Shown: positions 28,582-38,555, numbered from the stretch's first letter. The stretch is 64,000 nucleotides of DNA from Beduini massiliensis (GCF_000829905.1 NZ_CDPP01000005.1:600001-664000), one strand, 5' to 3'. Notes: generated by a model not told the origin, from the letters alone. Program-made: numbers and translations.

Positions 28582-30405
28582 TTATCGCTTAGAGTAACTT
28601 GGTTTAAATCGAGAACCCCTTGGTTTTATCAAACATTTAGGACCGGTACCAATTAAATCCTGTCGTTTTGCTTTAATCAGCGCTTCATATACGAGATCAT
28701 AATTTTTCGGATTGCGATATTGCATCAAGGCACGCTGCATCGCTTTTTCATGAGGATCACGCGGTACATATACTTCACTCATATCCCGTGGATCTAATCC
28801 TGTATAATACATAGCTGTCGATAAAGTCCCCGGAGTTGGATAAAAATCCTGTACCTGTTCAGGCTGATGATGGATATCACGCAGATACTCTGCCAGTTCG
28901 ATCGCTGCATTTAAGTCACTGCCCGGATGAGAAGACATCAAATATGGAACCAAATATTGATTCTTATGATATTCCTTATTCAAATCTTCATAGCGTTTCA
29001 CAAATTTTTCATAAAGACCACGACGTGGTTTCCCCATTTTATCCAGTACACGATCACTGATATGCTCCGGTGCTACTTTTAATTGTCCGCTGATGTGATT
29101 TTGCACCAATTTTCTAAAGAATGTATCATCTTTATCATACATTAAATAATCATAACGGATACCTGAACGAACAAATACTTTTTTCACATTTGGAAGTAAG
29201 CGCAACTGATCTAATAATTCGATGTAATCTTGATGGCTGACTTCCATATTTTTACAGGCATTAGGCCATAAGCACTGCTTGGCAACACAAGTTCCATGTT
29301 CCAATTGTTTTTGGCACGATGGTGCTCTGAAGTTTGCAGTCGGTCCGCCAACATCGTGAATATACCCTTTAAATTGCGGGTCCTGAGTAATTTTCTTTGC
29401 TTCTTCAATAATGGATTCATGGGAACGAGCTTGTATGATTCTTCCCTGATGAAAAGCCAAAGCACAGAAATTGCATGACCCAAAGCAGCCTCTATTTGAA
29501 ATAAGAGAGAATTTCACCTCTTCAATCGCGGGTACATGGCCTATTTCCTTATAACGCGGATGATAATCACGCTGATAAGGCAAAGCATAAGCATCATCAA
29601 ATTCCTGCGTAGTTAACGGACGGTTCGGTCGGTTTTGTACGACATACCAACCATCATAAGGCTCTACTAAGATTGAAGCATTGAAATGATCGGTATTTTG
29701 ATATTGAATATTAAACCCTTTTGCATAGGCAATTTTATCTTGACAGATTTCTTCATAACTTGGCAGCATTATGTAATCATTCAAATTGGAAATATCTTTT
29801 GTTTTATAGACGGTTCCATCTAAATAAGTTAAATACTTTGCTTCCAACCCACTGTCCAATGCTTCGGCTACTTCAATGATACTGTTTTCGCCCATACCGT
29901 ATAATAAAAGATCGGCGTTTGCATCAATAATAATAGATTTACGCACTTTATCATCCCAGTAATCATAGTGAGCCAAACGGCGAAGGCTCGCTTCAATCCC
30001 ACCGATAATAATCGTGGCATCTTTAAAAGCTTGTCGAGCCTTTTGAGAATAAACGATGACAGCACGGTCAGGGCGTTTCCCCATTTTCCCACCGGGAGTA
30101 TATTGATCTTTCTTACGTCTGCGTTTTGAAACACTATAGTGGTTGACCATAGAGTCAATATTCCCTGATGAAATCAAAAAACCAAGGCGAGGTTTTCCAA
30201 ACTGCTTAAATTCATCTAATGAATGCCAATCCGGCTGAGCTAAAAAGCATACTTTAAACCCTCGGCTTTCTAAAGTACGGCAAATGATGGCAGCTCCAAA
30301 TGACGGATGATCAACATAAGCATCCCCACATATATAAACAAAATCAGGCTGTTCCCATCCTCTATCTTTCATTTCTTGGGCGTTCATAGGTAAAAATTCG
30401 TTCAT
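28582..30405 (-). CDS. YgiQ family radical SAM protein
   Basis: 607 residues. N-terminal B12-binding-like part ([20 protein letters not shown]), radical SAM CxxxCxxC in [20 protein letters not shown], and the family hallmarks [11 protein letters not shown] and [11 protein letters not shown] with [16 protein letters not shown] near the end. The reaction is unknown. AAAGGATGAGG precedes the ATG. 28 nt after recO; last gene of the ABC-ybeY-cdd-era-recO run. Confidence 0.95.
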   Translation of the reverse strand: MNEFLPMNAQEMKDRGWEQPDFVYICGDAYVDHPSFGAAIICRTLESRGFKVCFLAQPDWHSLDEFKQFGKPRLGFLISSGNIDSMVNHYSVSKRRRKKDQYTPGGKMGKRPDRAVIVYSQKARQAFKDATIIIGGIEASLRRLAHYDYWDDKVRKSIIIDANADLLLYGMGENSIIEVAEALDSGLEAKYLTYLDGTVYKTKDISNLNDYIMLPSYEEICQDKIAYAKGFNIQYQNTDHFNASILVEPYDGWYVVQNRPNRPLTTQEFDDAYALPYQRDYHPRYKEIGHVPAIEEVKFSLISNRGCFGSCNFCALAFHQGRIIQARSHESIIEEAKKITQDPQFKGYIHDVGGPTANFRAPSCQKQLEHGTCVAKQCLWPNACKNMEVSHQDYIELLDQLRLLPNVKKVFVRSGIRYDYLMYDKDDTFFRKLVQNHISGQLKVAPEHISDRVLDKMGKPRRGLYEKFVKRYEDLNKEYHKNQYLVPYLMSSHPGSDLNAAIELAEYLRDIHHQPEQVQDFYPTPGTLSTAMYYTGLDPRDMSEVYVPRDPHEKAMQRALMQYRNPKNYDLVYEALIKAKRQDLIGTGPKCLIKPRGSRFKPSYSKR

Positions 30406-30433
30406 AACCTCATCCTTTCTTTACGGTTTTCTA

Positions 30434-31156
30434 TTATGTCATAAATTTCTTAGTTTGAAAATAGATTCCGCTGTATTCTTCTACAAATGCTTCAATAATT
30501 TGCGTTACTTCTTTCAGCGTCGTTTCCGTATAGCTTAACTTATCTATGTTTTTTATTTTTAACAGCTGCATATGCCGAAATAGTTTTAATACTTCTTTCG
30601 AATAAACCGGATCGTTTTTATTCAAGCAATCCACACAGACAAATCCACCATCAACAATACTGATTGAAGCGATAGGGTTCGTTTCCTGACACCTGACACA
30701 ATGGTTAACTTCCAAGACAGTTCCCGATCTTTCCAGCATTGCCAAATTAAATAAATCATATACCACCTGTGGCGGATACCCTGCCTGCAATGCCTGAAAA
30801 CTATCTTCTATAAGTGTAAACAGCTGTGCATCCGGTACATTTTCTTCTTCCTGCTTATACACATATTCATTCATATAACTGCTGTAGATTTGTAGCTGTA
30901 AGTCTTCTTTAAGATGACGATAGAAATCAACTATTGTCGCTTTCAATAAAAGACTGATCCCCTTTTTAGGGATAATCATCATTTCTACTAAACTCAATTC
31001 CTGCAAAGCCGCTGCATTTTTACTTTCCATTTTATTGACCCCTTTAGCGATAAAAGTCAATCGTCCAAATTCCTTAGTATAGGCATAAACTAAACGATCT
31101 TTTTCCTTATAGGGCATGGTCTTTAAAATAAAGGCAAGGGTCGTCGTTTCATTCAT
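30434..31156 (-). CDS. recO: DNA repair protein RecO
   Basis: 240 residues. An OB-fold N-terminal domain (AFILKTMPYKEKDRLVYAYTKEFG), a helical middle and a four-Cys zinc site (CVRCQE and CVDC) near 150-175. It loads RecA with RecF/RecR in recombinational repair. Its ATG shares one base with the era stop (TAATGA), so it is coupled to era, the conserved order. Confidence 0.93.
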   Translation of the reverse strand: MNETTTLAFILKTMPYKEKDRLVYAYTKEFGRLTFIAKGVNKMESKNAAALQELSLVEMMIIPKKGISLLLKATIVDFYRHLKEDLQLQIYSSYMNEYVYKQEEENVPDAQLFTLIEDSFQALQAGYPPQVVYDLFNLAMLERSGTVLEVNHCVRCQETNPIASISIVDGGFVCVDCLNKNDPVYSKEVLKLFRHMQLLKIKNIDKLSYTETTLKEVTQIIEAFVEEYSGIYFQTKKFMT

Positions 31157-32052
31157 TAATATTCGTCCTCGTTATATCCTAACTCTTTCAAATATTTTTC
31201 TTTATTACGCCAATCTTTTTCCACTTTCACAAAAAGATCTAAATCTACATCCATTCCTAAGAACTGACGAATATCTTTACGTGCAGCTAACCGAATTTTC
31301 TTGATCATAGCCCCTTGTTTTCCGATGATGATTCCTTTTTGAGAGTCGCGGGTTACCACAATCGAAGCAATAACGTCTAAACGATGTTCTTTTTCATCTT
31401 CTTCAATTTTATCGATAAGTATCGCCACTGAATGCGGGACTTCTTCATGTGTGTAATGCAATATTTTTTCACGAATGAATTCGGCTATAATAAAACGTTC
31501 CGGATGATCGGTTAACTGATCGTCTTCATAATATTTCGGTCCCTCATGCAAGTCATCCTTTAATACACGAATCAGATGATCTACCTGCAATCCGGTTTTA
31601 GCACTGATTGGAATAATTTCTTTAAAAGGAAACAAATCCTGCCATTCCATTAATTTTTGGATCAGTTCTTCTTTTGAAAGCAAATCCACTTTATTTAATA
31701 CTAAATAAACAGGTATCTCAGCTTCTTTTAAACGATTGATAATATAATGATCCCCTTTACCAATCTTTTCATTAGCCGGAGCAATAAAAAGAATGACATC
31801 TGCTCCATAGATTGAATTTAATGCTGAAGTATTCATAAACGATCCTAATCGATCCTGTGGCTTATGAACTCCCGGTGTATCGATAAACACAATTTGACTG
31901 TCTTCATCTGTATAAATCCCCTGAATCGTATTTCGCGTTGTCTGCGCTACATCGGACATAATCGCTAATTTTGTTTTAAGCATCTGATTCAGCAGAGTGG
32001 ATTTTCCCGCATTGGGTCTTCCTACGATACTTACAAATCCTGATTTAAACAT
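31156..32052 (-). CDS. era: Ribosome-assembly GTPase Era
   Basis: 298 residues. GTPase motifs GRPNAGKST, TTRNT, DTPGVHKP and LNKVD, then a C-terminal KH domain with GIIIGKQGAMIKKI. It binds 16S rRNA 3' end during 30S assembly. Overlaps the end of cdd by 8 bp. Confidence 0.97.
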   Translation of the reverse strand: MFKSGFVSIVGRPNAGKSTLLNQMLKTKLAIMSDVAQTTRNTIQGIYTDEDSQIVFIDTPGVHKPQDRLGSFMNTSALNSIYGADVILFIAPANEKIGKGDHYIINRLKEAEIPVYLVLNKVDLLSKEELIQKLMEWQDLFPFKEIIPISAKTGLQVDHLIRVLKDDLHEGPKYYEDDQLTDHPERFIIAEFIREKILHYTHEEVPHSVAILIDKIEEDEKEHRLDVIASIVVTRDSQKGIIIGKQGAMIKKIRLAARKDIRQFLGMDVDLDLFVKVEKDWRNKEKYLKELGYNEDEY

Positions 32053-32446
32053 GTAAATCCTCCTCTAAAAATGCACCCGGTAATAAAGCTTTGATATTGG
32101 TAATCAGATGCTTTGTTGGGTTGGCTAGAATGATAGGCGTTTCCGGCAGCATCAATTCCGCTAAAACCTGACGGCAGGCTCCGCAAGGCGTAACGACCTC
32201 TTTGCCATAAGCCACAATCGTCAGTGTTGCGATGTCTTCTTTCCGATACCCATGACAATATGCCTGATATATTGCATTGCGCTCTGCACACATCGTCGAT
32301 CCGTATGCCGCATTTTCAATATTACAGCCATCAAACCATGTCCCATCTTTCATTTCAATTGTTGCTCCTACGGCAAAATGGGAATATGGGATATACGCTT
32401 TTTTAGAAGCCTCAAAAGCTCTTTCTATTCTTTTCTTTACATCCAT
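32045..32446 (-). CDS. cdd: Cytidine deaminase
   Basis: 133 residues. Zinc-site motifs CAERNAI (ligand Cys plus catalytic Glu) and PCGACRQVL, with SHFAVGATIEMKDG at the start and FDGCNIENAAYG. The first zinc ligand is Cys, as in Bacillus-type tetrameric enzymes. It converts cytidine/deoxycytidine to uridine. 9 nt after ybeY. Confidence 0.96.
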   Translation of the reverse strand: MDVKKRIERAFEASKKAYIPYSHFAVGATIEMKDGTWFDGCNIENAAYGSTMCAERNAIYQAYCHGYRKEDIATLTIVAYGKEVVTPCGACRQVLAELMLPETPIILANPTKHLITNIKALLPGAFLEEDLHV

Positions 32447-32455
32447 TCTTCTTCC

Positions 32456-32917
32456 CTACTTTCTTAAAATATCCATATTATTCAATATCGTATCCTGTAA
32501 TGCCATCATTACTTTTTCATCTTCTTCCACCATATGATCATAGCCTAATAAATGCAGTAATCCATGAGTAAACAAGAAACATAATTCACGTTTGATACTA
32601 TGTCCGTAATCCTGTGACTGCTCGACTGCTTTATCATAAGAAATAAAAATATCTCCTAACAAGCGCGGCATCCCTTCTACATAAGGGGATTCCTCATCTT
32701 CTAAAGCAAAGGTAATGACATCGGTTGGTCGATCGATATGACGATATTCCCTGTTGATCTCATGAATTCGATCATTATCAATGATACTTACAGAAAATTC
32801 AATATCCTCTTCAATCTTCAAATAATCAAATGTATATAAAGCGATCTCATTAAATAAAGCTTCAAATTCACTTAAATCCATCTCTAATTCATTAATCATT
32901 TCAATATCTAATTCCAT
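32456..32917 (-). CDS. ybeY: Endoribonuclease YbeY
   Basis: 153 residues. Metal-binding motif HGLLHLLGYDH (three His) and the conserved NREYRHIDRPTDVITFA stretch. It takes part in 16S rRNA maturation and ribosome quality control. It begins one base after the end of the C39 ABC transporter gene and is probably translated by coupling to it. Confidence 0.95.
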   Translation of the reverse strand: MELDIEMINELEMDLSEFEALFNEIALYTFDYLKIEEDIEFSVSIIDNDRIHEINREYRHIDRPTDVITFALEDEESPYVEGMPRLLGDIFISYDKAVEQSQDYGHSIKRELCFLFTHGLLHLLGYDHMVEEDEKVMMALQDTILNNMDILRK

Positions 32918-32918
32918 T

Positions 32919-34964
32919 TTATTTCGCTCCTATATGTATACTTCCTTTGCTTATTATAACACAGCTTTCGCTATTAGAAACAATATTTGTTTGATGATCC
33001 ACCACCAGAATTAATTTATTTTTAAAATTCTCACTTTCTAATATTTGTTTGACTTTCTGTTTTAAAGAATCACTCATATGACTAAATGCTTCATCAAAGA
33101 CATACATCTCATAATCCAGCAAAATAACTCGAACAAAGGCAATTAGCTGCAGCTGCCCTTGAGATAACCCTTGACCTTGTCCATCCAGTGAACATGTCAG
33201 CAAAGGATAAAGCTCCGTTAAATAAAAATTACCCATCAATTTATATAAAGCACTTTGATCAATCCCTTCCGTTAAGAACTGGAGGACATTGATATCCGCA
33301 ATAAAGGGTTCTCCATTCAAAAAACAGATTTTCTCCTTGAGTTCCTTTTCGGGAATATTTTTAAGTTCTGCCTGATTTAACTTAATGCTGCCACGGTACC
33401 CTTTTAACTGTCCGGTAATCAATTTAAGAAAAGTAGTTTTCCCACTCCCATTATCACCAACGACTTGCAAATGATGAGAGAAAACCTCATCCTGATGCGC
33501 AAAAATAGGAGTTCGATAACCAAAAGCAAAACTGACATGATCAAAAGCAACTGTATTAATAGGCCCTTGTATGGTTTCTTGTCCTTCTTTATTTTCGATA
33601 TTCAACGTTTTATAACGTTCAAAAACCATCTCCATGCGTTTTCCTTGAATGATTAATTGAATCGCTCTAAATAAAGGATCTACTAAATAGGAAACCAATG
33701 TATAAGCCAGCATCAATTCTCCTATTGTCAGTTGATTAGAACGGATCAAGCCATAACCTTGGTAAAACAATAATATACTCATAAATTGAAGCAGAACATT
33801 CACTATGATCTGATAATAGCTTAAATCTCTTTTTTTCTCTTTAAAATGCTGCAAATAGTGAATAAAGAAAGATTCTCGGTTCTGTTTTTCTACTGTCTCT
33901 AATCTAAATAGTGAATAATTTTGAGCATGCATCAAGTAGTGATGAGACAGTGTCATAAGATATTGATGGTCAACTAAAATCTGCTTATCTTTCTTATTCA
34001 ATCGTTTCAAGATCAAATAGCTTAACCCCATCACTAAGATGAAAATCATGCCAATCCCTGTCAATAACGGCGCCGCCACCCAATAAAGCACCACAAAAAA
34101 TAAGATAATCTGTATTGCATCTACACACAGACTCTCTACACATTCCACTAAATATTGCGGTAATTCAAATAGCGTCTGAAGCTTATTTAAACTTTCCTGC
34201 GGTAAATAACGTTCCGTATAGTCCATTGGCAGTAATAAAAGATGATCCAGCGTTGAATATATAATATCTGTTTGCAGCTGTTGCTCACATTGAATCATCC
34301 AATCATTCTTTATCTTTTGACAGAAAGCTTTTTGAAGCAAAACAAAAAGAACGCCAATACTCAATATATTGACAAGTGAAGTATTCACATTGTCATTGAG
34401 CATATCCATTAAATATTTAAAATAGGTATTCATTATTAAAGTAAGTAGAGATAAGAAAGAGGATATCCCCATTATTTTTATAATAAAGGAACGCCTTAGT
34501 TTTATTTGCTGCCAAGCATACTGATAAAAAGAAAGCGCCGCAGTATGAGGCGGATGCCCAACGATCTGAATGACAATCGCTCGATTTCGATAAAGCTGCC
34601 CTAATTCAGCCAATGTGTAACGTACTAAACCGTTAGCCGGATCCCCACAAATGAAATAAGGAGCTTTATAACGATACAAAACCATATAATGTGATCTGTT
34701 TTCATGATGCGTATGTAAAATACAAGGATAGCGCATATGTGCTGTTAGCGTCTCTAAATCTGTCTCATATCCTTTGGCTTCAATATGATAGTATTTCAAA
34801 CATTCGATCAATCCCTGCATGCTGATGCCATGATGGTCAAGACGACAAAGCGCTTTAATATGATCCACTTCATCCTTAATATGAAAGTATTTTAAGATCA
34901 TGTATATACTGTAAGCTCCACAGGAATAATTCTCATCCTGCAGATAGATTGGATATCTTCTCAT
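32919..34964 (-). CDS. Peptidase C39-containing ABC exporter (bacteriocin/peptide type)
   Basis: 681 residues, PCAT layout. A C39 protease domain (about 1-130) has the catalytic Cys in ENYSCGAYS, His in SHYMVLY and Asp in CGDPANG. A membrane domain of six helices follows (about 155-440). The nucleotide-binding domain has Walker A GDNGSGKTT, signature LSQGQ (normally LSGGQ), Walker B MYVFDEAF and the switch His in VVDHQ. Such proteins cut a double-Gly leader and export the peptide. No precursor with a double-Gly leader was found upstream or in the operon. It is the first gene of a run with ybeY, cdd, era, recO and ygiQ. AGCAGGGGG precedes the ATG. Confidence 0.9.
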   Translation of the reverse strand: MRRYPIYLQDENYSCGAYSIYMILKYFHIKDEVDHIKALCRLDHHGISMQGLIECLKYYHIEAKGYETDLETLTAHMRYPCILHTHHENRSHYMVLYRYKAPYFICGDPANGLVRYTLAELGQLYRNRAIVIQIVGHPPHTAALSFYQYAWQQIKLRRSFIIKIMGISSFLSLLTLIMNTYFKYLMDMLNDNVNTSLVNILSIGVLFVLLQKAFCQKIKNDWMIQCEQQLQTDIIYSTLDHLLLLPMDYTERYLPQESLNKLQTLFELPQYLVECVESLCVDAIQIILFFVVLYWVAAPLLTGIGMIFILVMGLSYLILKRLNKKDKQILVDHQYLMTLSHHYLMHAQNYSLFRLETVEKQNRESFFIHYLQHFKEKKRDLSYYQIIVNVLLQFMSILLFYQGYGLIRSNQLTIGELMLAYTLVSYLVDPLFRAIQLIIQGKRMEMVFERYKTLNIENKEGQETIQGPINTVAFDHVSFAFGYRTPIFAHQDEVFSHHLQVVGDNGSGKTTFLKLITGQLKGYRGSIKLNQAELKNIPEKELKEKICFLNGEPFIADINVLQFLTEGIDQSALYKLMGNFYLTELYPLLTCSLDGQGQGLSQGQLQLIAFVRVILLDYEMYVFDEAFSHMSDSLKQKVKQILESENFKNKLILVVDHQTNIVSNSESCVIISKGSIHIGAK

Positions 34965-35121
34965 ACATTTCCCCCTGCTCCTATCTACTTATTCCTCCTT
35001 TTTCAAAGATTTACTCGCTTCAATAACTTTTCAACTCATTTTTGCAATATATTGATTAAAAACGATACAACACCATTCTCTTATAAAGACTTGGGTTACA
35101 TTTTAGAATAATTTTTGGTAC

Positions 35122-35127
35122 TATAAT
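35122..35127 (+). promoter_or_regulatory. -10 element upstream of the PAP2 gene
   Basis: TATAAT 16 nt before the PAP2 start, with no clear -35 at the normal distance. Confidence 0.4.
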
Positions 35128-35142
35128 AAAGAGGTGACAAAG

Positions 35143-35631
35143 ATGAATGAACAACAATATCAATCTGTATTAAAGTGGTGTCGAACTAATACAACAAAAG
35201 AAAAACTGCTTACTTTATTATGCCGTTATTCTCCTGTTGGTGTTATTATCATTTATTTAGGAATGATTCTTTATTTATCCTTACAGCATGACCCACGTCT
35301 AATCAAAGTTCTGCTTTACCCTTTTTTCGCTCTCTTCACCATTACCTTGATGCGTAAATTTTATAATCGTCCGCGTCCTGCTGACATTTATTCTATTGAA
35401 CCTTTAATTAAGCATCATCAAGGAGAATCTTTTCCCAGCCGCCACACAGGAAGCGCCGTAATCATTGCGTTTAGCTGTCTGTATATATCTTTGCCACTCG
35501 GTATTCTTTGCTTTATCATCGCTTTATATGTCGGGATATCAAGAGTCATTGCCGGTGTTCATTTTATTAAAGATATTGCTGCCGGTGCCGCTGTCAGTAC
35601 CGTCTTTGGCATACTGTTGTTTATTTTATAG
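35143..35631 (+). CDS. PAP2-family phosphatase
   Basis: 162 residues with four to five membrane helices. The phosphatase signature is complete: KFYNRPRP (K-x5-RP), FPSRHTGSA (PSGH-like with Arg in place of Gly) and SRVIAGVHFIKDIAAG. It dephosphorylates lipid phosphates such as undecaprenyl pyrophosphate or phosphatidylglycerol phosphate; which one is not shown. ATG 35143 follows GAGGTG at 7 nt; the GTG at 35134 is inside that site. Confidence 0.9.
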   Translation: MNEQQYQSVLKWCRTNTTKEKLLTLLCRYSPVGVIIIYLGMILYLSLQHDPRLIKVLLYPFFALFTITLMRKFYNRPRPADIYSIEPLIKHHQGESFPSRHTGSAVIIAFSCLYISLPLGILCFIIALYVGISRVIAGVHFIKDIAAGAAVSTVFGILLFIL

Positions 35632-35636
35632 CGATT

Positions 35637-35665
35637 AACAGGCATGATTCATGCTTGTTTTTTAT
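35637..35665 (+). terminator. Intrinsic terminator after the PAP2 gene
   Basis: ACAGGCATG, ATT, CATGCTTGT (one G-T pair), then TTTTTT. Confidence 0.8.
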
Positions 35666-35681
35666 AGAAAGGAAGTTTATT

Positions 35682-36551
35682 ATGCAGCCATCCATCGAAT
35701 TATTAAAAGAAATCCTCGTTCCCTATGAACGACTGCCTCTTCGTATTTTCTATTTTCAAGGTAAAAAATCTGCGATTGGATATCCTTTACACACTCATCG
35801 TGATGCAGAATTATTATTTTGTGTCCATGGCAGTTTAGATATTAGGATTAAAGAGACTATCTTTCACTTAAAAAAGGAGGATTATCTCTACATTAATCTT
35901 GAAGAAGCTCACGCTACCATATGTCCTGTTGAAAATGAAATCCTCGTTTTACAGATATCTAATGACTTTATCCGTAATATTAGTAATGATCCTAACTTTA
36001 GAATTGAAAATGAAACTATGTTGGAAAAAGAAAAAAAGATCACAGAACCTGAAAGAGTAAAAACATTATTATTTCAAATCTATAGTCATTATGCACTTAA
36101 AGAAGAAGGATATCATTTAAAAATCTATAGTTTACTTTTTGAAGTAGCCTATCTTTTTGTTCGTGAATTTAAAGAAATCCATCATGCTTCTATTGAAATA
36201 TCCACACTGAAACATCAAACTCTAATCCAAGATATTTGCCTTTATATCAAAAATCATTATAACGAACCCTTAACCTTAAATGAATTATCTTTGCAATTTG
36301 CCTACACACCTCAGTATATTGCTTCCCTATTTCAAAACTATATCGGCATGACCTTTCTCACTTATCTGAACAGTATTCGAATTGATAAGTCTCTTCCGTT
36401 GCTGATTAACAGTGATCTTTCCATCATTCAAATATCAGAAGCTTGCGGCTTTGCTTCTGTGAAATCCTTTAATAAAGTCTTCAAAGCAATCTATCAGTTA
36501 TCTCCAAATAAATTCCGTCATTTTAATAAAAGACATCAGATTAAAAATTGA
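35682..36551 (+). CDS. AraC-family transcriptional regulator
   Basis: 289 residues. An N-terminal cupin (HTHRDAELLFCVHGS, YLYINLEEAHA, about 20-110) and a C-terminal double helix-turn-helix (about 185-285) with LTLNELSLQFAYTPQYIASLFQ, GMTFLTYLNSIRIDKS and GFASVKSFNKVFKAIYQLSPNKFR. Probably a sugar-responsive activator. ATG 35682 follows AAGGAAG at 7 nt; an earlier in-frame start at 35655 lies in the terminator. The target genes are not evident. Confidence 0.92.
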   Translation: MQPSIELLKEILVPYERLPLRIFYFQGKKSAIGYPLHTHRDAELLFCVHGSLDIRIKETIFHLKKEDYLYINLEEAHATICPVENEILVLQISNDFIRNISNDPNFRIENETMLEKEKKITEPERVKTLLFQIYSHYALKEEGYHLKIYSLLFEVAYLFVREFKEIHHASIEISTLKHQTLIQDICLYIKNHYNEPLTLNELSLQFAYTPQYIASLFQNYIGMTFLTYLNSIRIDKSLPLLINSDLSIIQISEACGFASVKSFNKVFKAIYQLSPNKFRHFNKRHQIKN

Positions 36552-36629
36552 CCCCTATTTTCTTAAATATAGGAATGATATTTCTTCTTTCTTTATCTAA
36601 AATAATGAGTAGAAATAAGGAGGATAACT

Positions 36630-37397
36630 ATGAAAAAATATTTAGCCAGTGATATTGACGGAACACTTTTGAAACATAATAATGGGAGCAATCAAAAACG
36701 ATCAGTTTTGGAGAAGGACATACAAGCAATAGAATTCTTCACTAAACAACATACCTTGATTATTTCAACCGGAAGAAATAAAATAAGCACTTTTCAATTA
36801 TTTGATCGTTTGAATCAACAATTAACACATACGTATTACATTACAAGTAATGGTGCCCAAATCTTTGATTCTGATCGCCGCTGTATTTTTCAAATGACTT
36901 TAAAAAAGGAGATTGCAGAGCAAAGCTTGAGACTGTTTTATCGTTTAAATACCCATTCCGATTTACTATGCAGTGTTTTTGATGGGGAAAAAATTTATTT
37001 GTTAGAAAATCAAGAAGATACTCAAGAAATTCCCAATCTAAGTAAGATCATCAATATTTGTGTTGAATCTAAAAATAAGAACATGGGTGACATTCAACCC
37101 ATTTTCAATCAAGCAAAAACTTTTTATCATTGCGAAGTCCACCAGAATAACTGGTATGTGGATATCGTGCCCCAAAATATATCAAAAGCATTTGCGATTC
37201 ATTTTATTATCGATTTAGATTCTGAAAATGAATCTTATCAGTTAGGAGCTGTTGGAGATTCCTGGAACGATATCCCAATGTTTGAAATTGCGGATGAAAG
37301 CTATACCTTCCATCAATCTCCAACTGAAGTTAAACAAAAAGCAACTCACCATATTGACCATGTCTATCAGTGCATTGCAGATTTTTTAGAGAAATGA
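36630..37397 (+). CDS. HAD-IIB (Cof-type) phosphatase
   Basis: 255 residues. Motif I SDIDGTLL, motif II ISTGRN, and motif IV VGDSWNDIPMFEIAD with a C2-type cap between. Such proteins dephosphorylate sugar phosphates, FMN or similar; the substrate is unknown. AAGGAGG precedes the ATG. Lies 78 bp after the AraC regulator in the same direction. Confidence 0.92.
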   Translation: MKKYLASDIDGTLLKHNNGSNQKRSVLEKDIQAIEFFTKQHTLIISTGRNKISTFQLFDRLNQQLTHTYYITSNGAQIFDSDRRCIFQMTLKKEIAEQSLRLFYRLNTHSDLLCSVFDGEKIYLLENQEDTQEIPNLSKIINICVESKNKNMGDIQPIFNQAKTFYHCEVHQNNWYVDIVPQNISKAFAIHFIIDLDSENESYQLGAVGDSWNDIPMFEIADESYTFHQSPTEVKQKATHHIDHVYQCIADFLEK

Positions 37398-37430
37398 AAA
37401 TAGAGATACCGATGTATCCCTATTTTTTTA
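37397..37430 (+). terminator. Intrinsic terminator after the HAD gene
   Basis: AAAATAG, A, GATAC, CGAT, GTATC, C, CTATTTT, then more T. One internal A/C mismatch. Confidence 0.75.
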
Positions 37431-37985
37431 TTTAATTGTTTTAATATGATTGAACGGGAATAAAATTACTCCATCTTTGCCAATAAACTTATCATAAGGA
37501 AAACTTCCTAAAACACGTGAATCAGCAGAAACCAAACGATTATCCCCCATCACGAAATACTCATTTTCAGGGACAGTTACTTCAAAATCTTCGGTAAACA
37601 AAGAACTGTTGTATTTAAGCTTAGCTTCTTCCATATATTCCTTATCCAAATAAGTTTCTTCATATTCAACGCCATCAATATAGAGACGATCATCTTTAAA
37701 TTGAATAGTTTCACCCGGAAACCCGATCAATCGCTTAACGATTTTCTCTTGAAGCTGCGTTGAATATAACACCACAACATCAAAACGTTCTAAACTATCT
37801 TGACTTAGTCCAATGACATTAATGATTGAAATATCATTATTGTCTAATGTCGGATACATTGATTTTCCATTCACGATGACAGGATTGACCACCTTTGTAA
37901 ATATAAGAGATGTCACCACCGCTACGGCGACTAATTCTATAATTGTTTTAATGAGTTCTTTTGATTTTGAATTATTTTTTTCCAT
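37428..37985 (-). CDS. lepB: Type I signal peptidase
   Basis: 185 residues. One N-terminal membrane helix (about 12-30), catalytic Ser in NGKSMYPTL, catalytic Lys in KRLIGFPGE, and the substrate-pocket motifs YFVMGDNRLVSADSR. It cleaves signal peptides at the outer face of the membrane. AAAGGAG precedes the ATG. A possible 33-residue membrane peptide gene ends 18 nt upstream. Confidence 0.95.
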   Translation of the reverse strand: MEKNNSKSKELIKTIIELVAVAVVTSLIFTKVVNPVIVNGKSMYPTLDNNDISIINVIGLSQDSLERFDVVVLYSTQLQEKIVKRLIGFPGETIQFKDDRLYIDGVEYEETYLDKEYMEEAKLKYNSSLFTEDFEVTVPENEYFVMGDNRLVSADSRVLGSFPYDKFIGKDGVILFPFNHIKTIK

Positions 37986-38003
37986 TGAAAGACTCCTTTT
38001 ATT

Positions 38004-38105
38004 CTATTTTATTATATAGCCGCCTAAGATAATTATCAAGATAGACGATAGAATAAAGATAACATTTAGTATTGATAACACGATTATAGTGTCTAATTCC
38101 TCCAT
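38004..38105 (-). CDS. Possible 33-residue membrane peptide upstream of lepB
   Basis: Frame from ATG 38105 (or an in-frame GTG six bases earlier) to TAG 38004-38006. It starts MEELDTIIVL and consists almost wholly of one hydrophobic helix ending GGYIIK. GAGG lies 5 nt before the GTG. It is followed at 18 nt by lepB on the same strand. Support is only length, hydrophobicity and ribosome binding site, so chance cannot be excluded. Confidence 0.35.
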   Translation of the reverse strand: MEELDTIIVLSILNVIFILSSILIIILGGYIIK

Positions 38106-38213
38106 CCTCACATAATCCTCATATTATTCCATTATATTCTTCTGACCCACTTGTCTTTTTAATAACAAATCCGATTATATCTCTTTAGCAATTAAGTCAT
38201 AGGATATTTACAG

Positions 38214-38555
38214 TTAATTTCTCAACACTTCTTTAGGTGTATATTTTAATATTTTAGGCAGAAAAATTAAATTTGGTAAGATGAACAGTAAGGAATAATA
38301 CACCATATAGCGCTGGAAGAAATGAAATAACGTAAGCTGAAGCGGGATGTTTAATGCCCGAGAAATCATTTCTTTTCCTACAATAGTCCAAAGCATACAC
38401 AAAATAAAGCTCAAACCACCATAAATAAGAATTTCTATAAAAATGAGGAAACCAATCTGCCAAGAACGTATTCCATTTGTTTTATTGTAGTAAATCAAAT
38501 AAAAACTTACACATTTAATAAAGTAAGTTTCATCCTTTATGGTTCTTAACCATTT
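38214..38555 (-). pseudogene. C-terminal remnant of an FtsX-type ABC transporter permease
   Basis: An open frame of about 110 codons with no credible start. It has three membrane helices and an ending LPKILKYTPKEVLRN typical of the last cytoplasmic loop of FtsX/MacB-like permeases. The part before (TNGIRSWQIGFLIFIEIL) fits the loop and helix preceding it. Upstream the frame stops at a TGA near 38556; neither the rest of the permease nor its ATPase is present. Likely the decayed end of a lost transporter gene. Confidence 0.6.

Noticed and set aside
34965..35142. Double-Gly precursor peptide gene upstream of the C39 exporter
   Set aside because: Both strands were read; only frames of a few codons are present.
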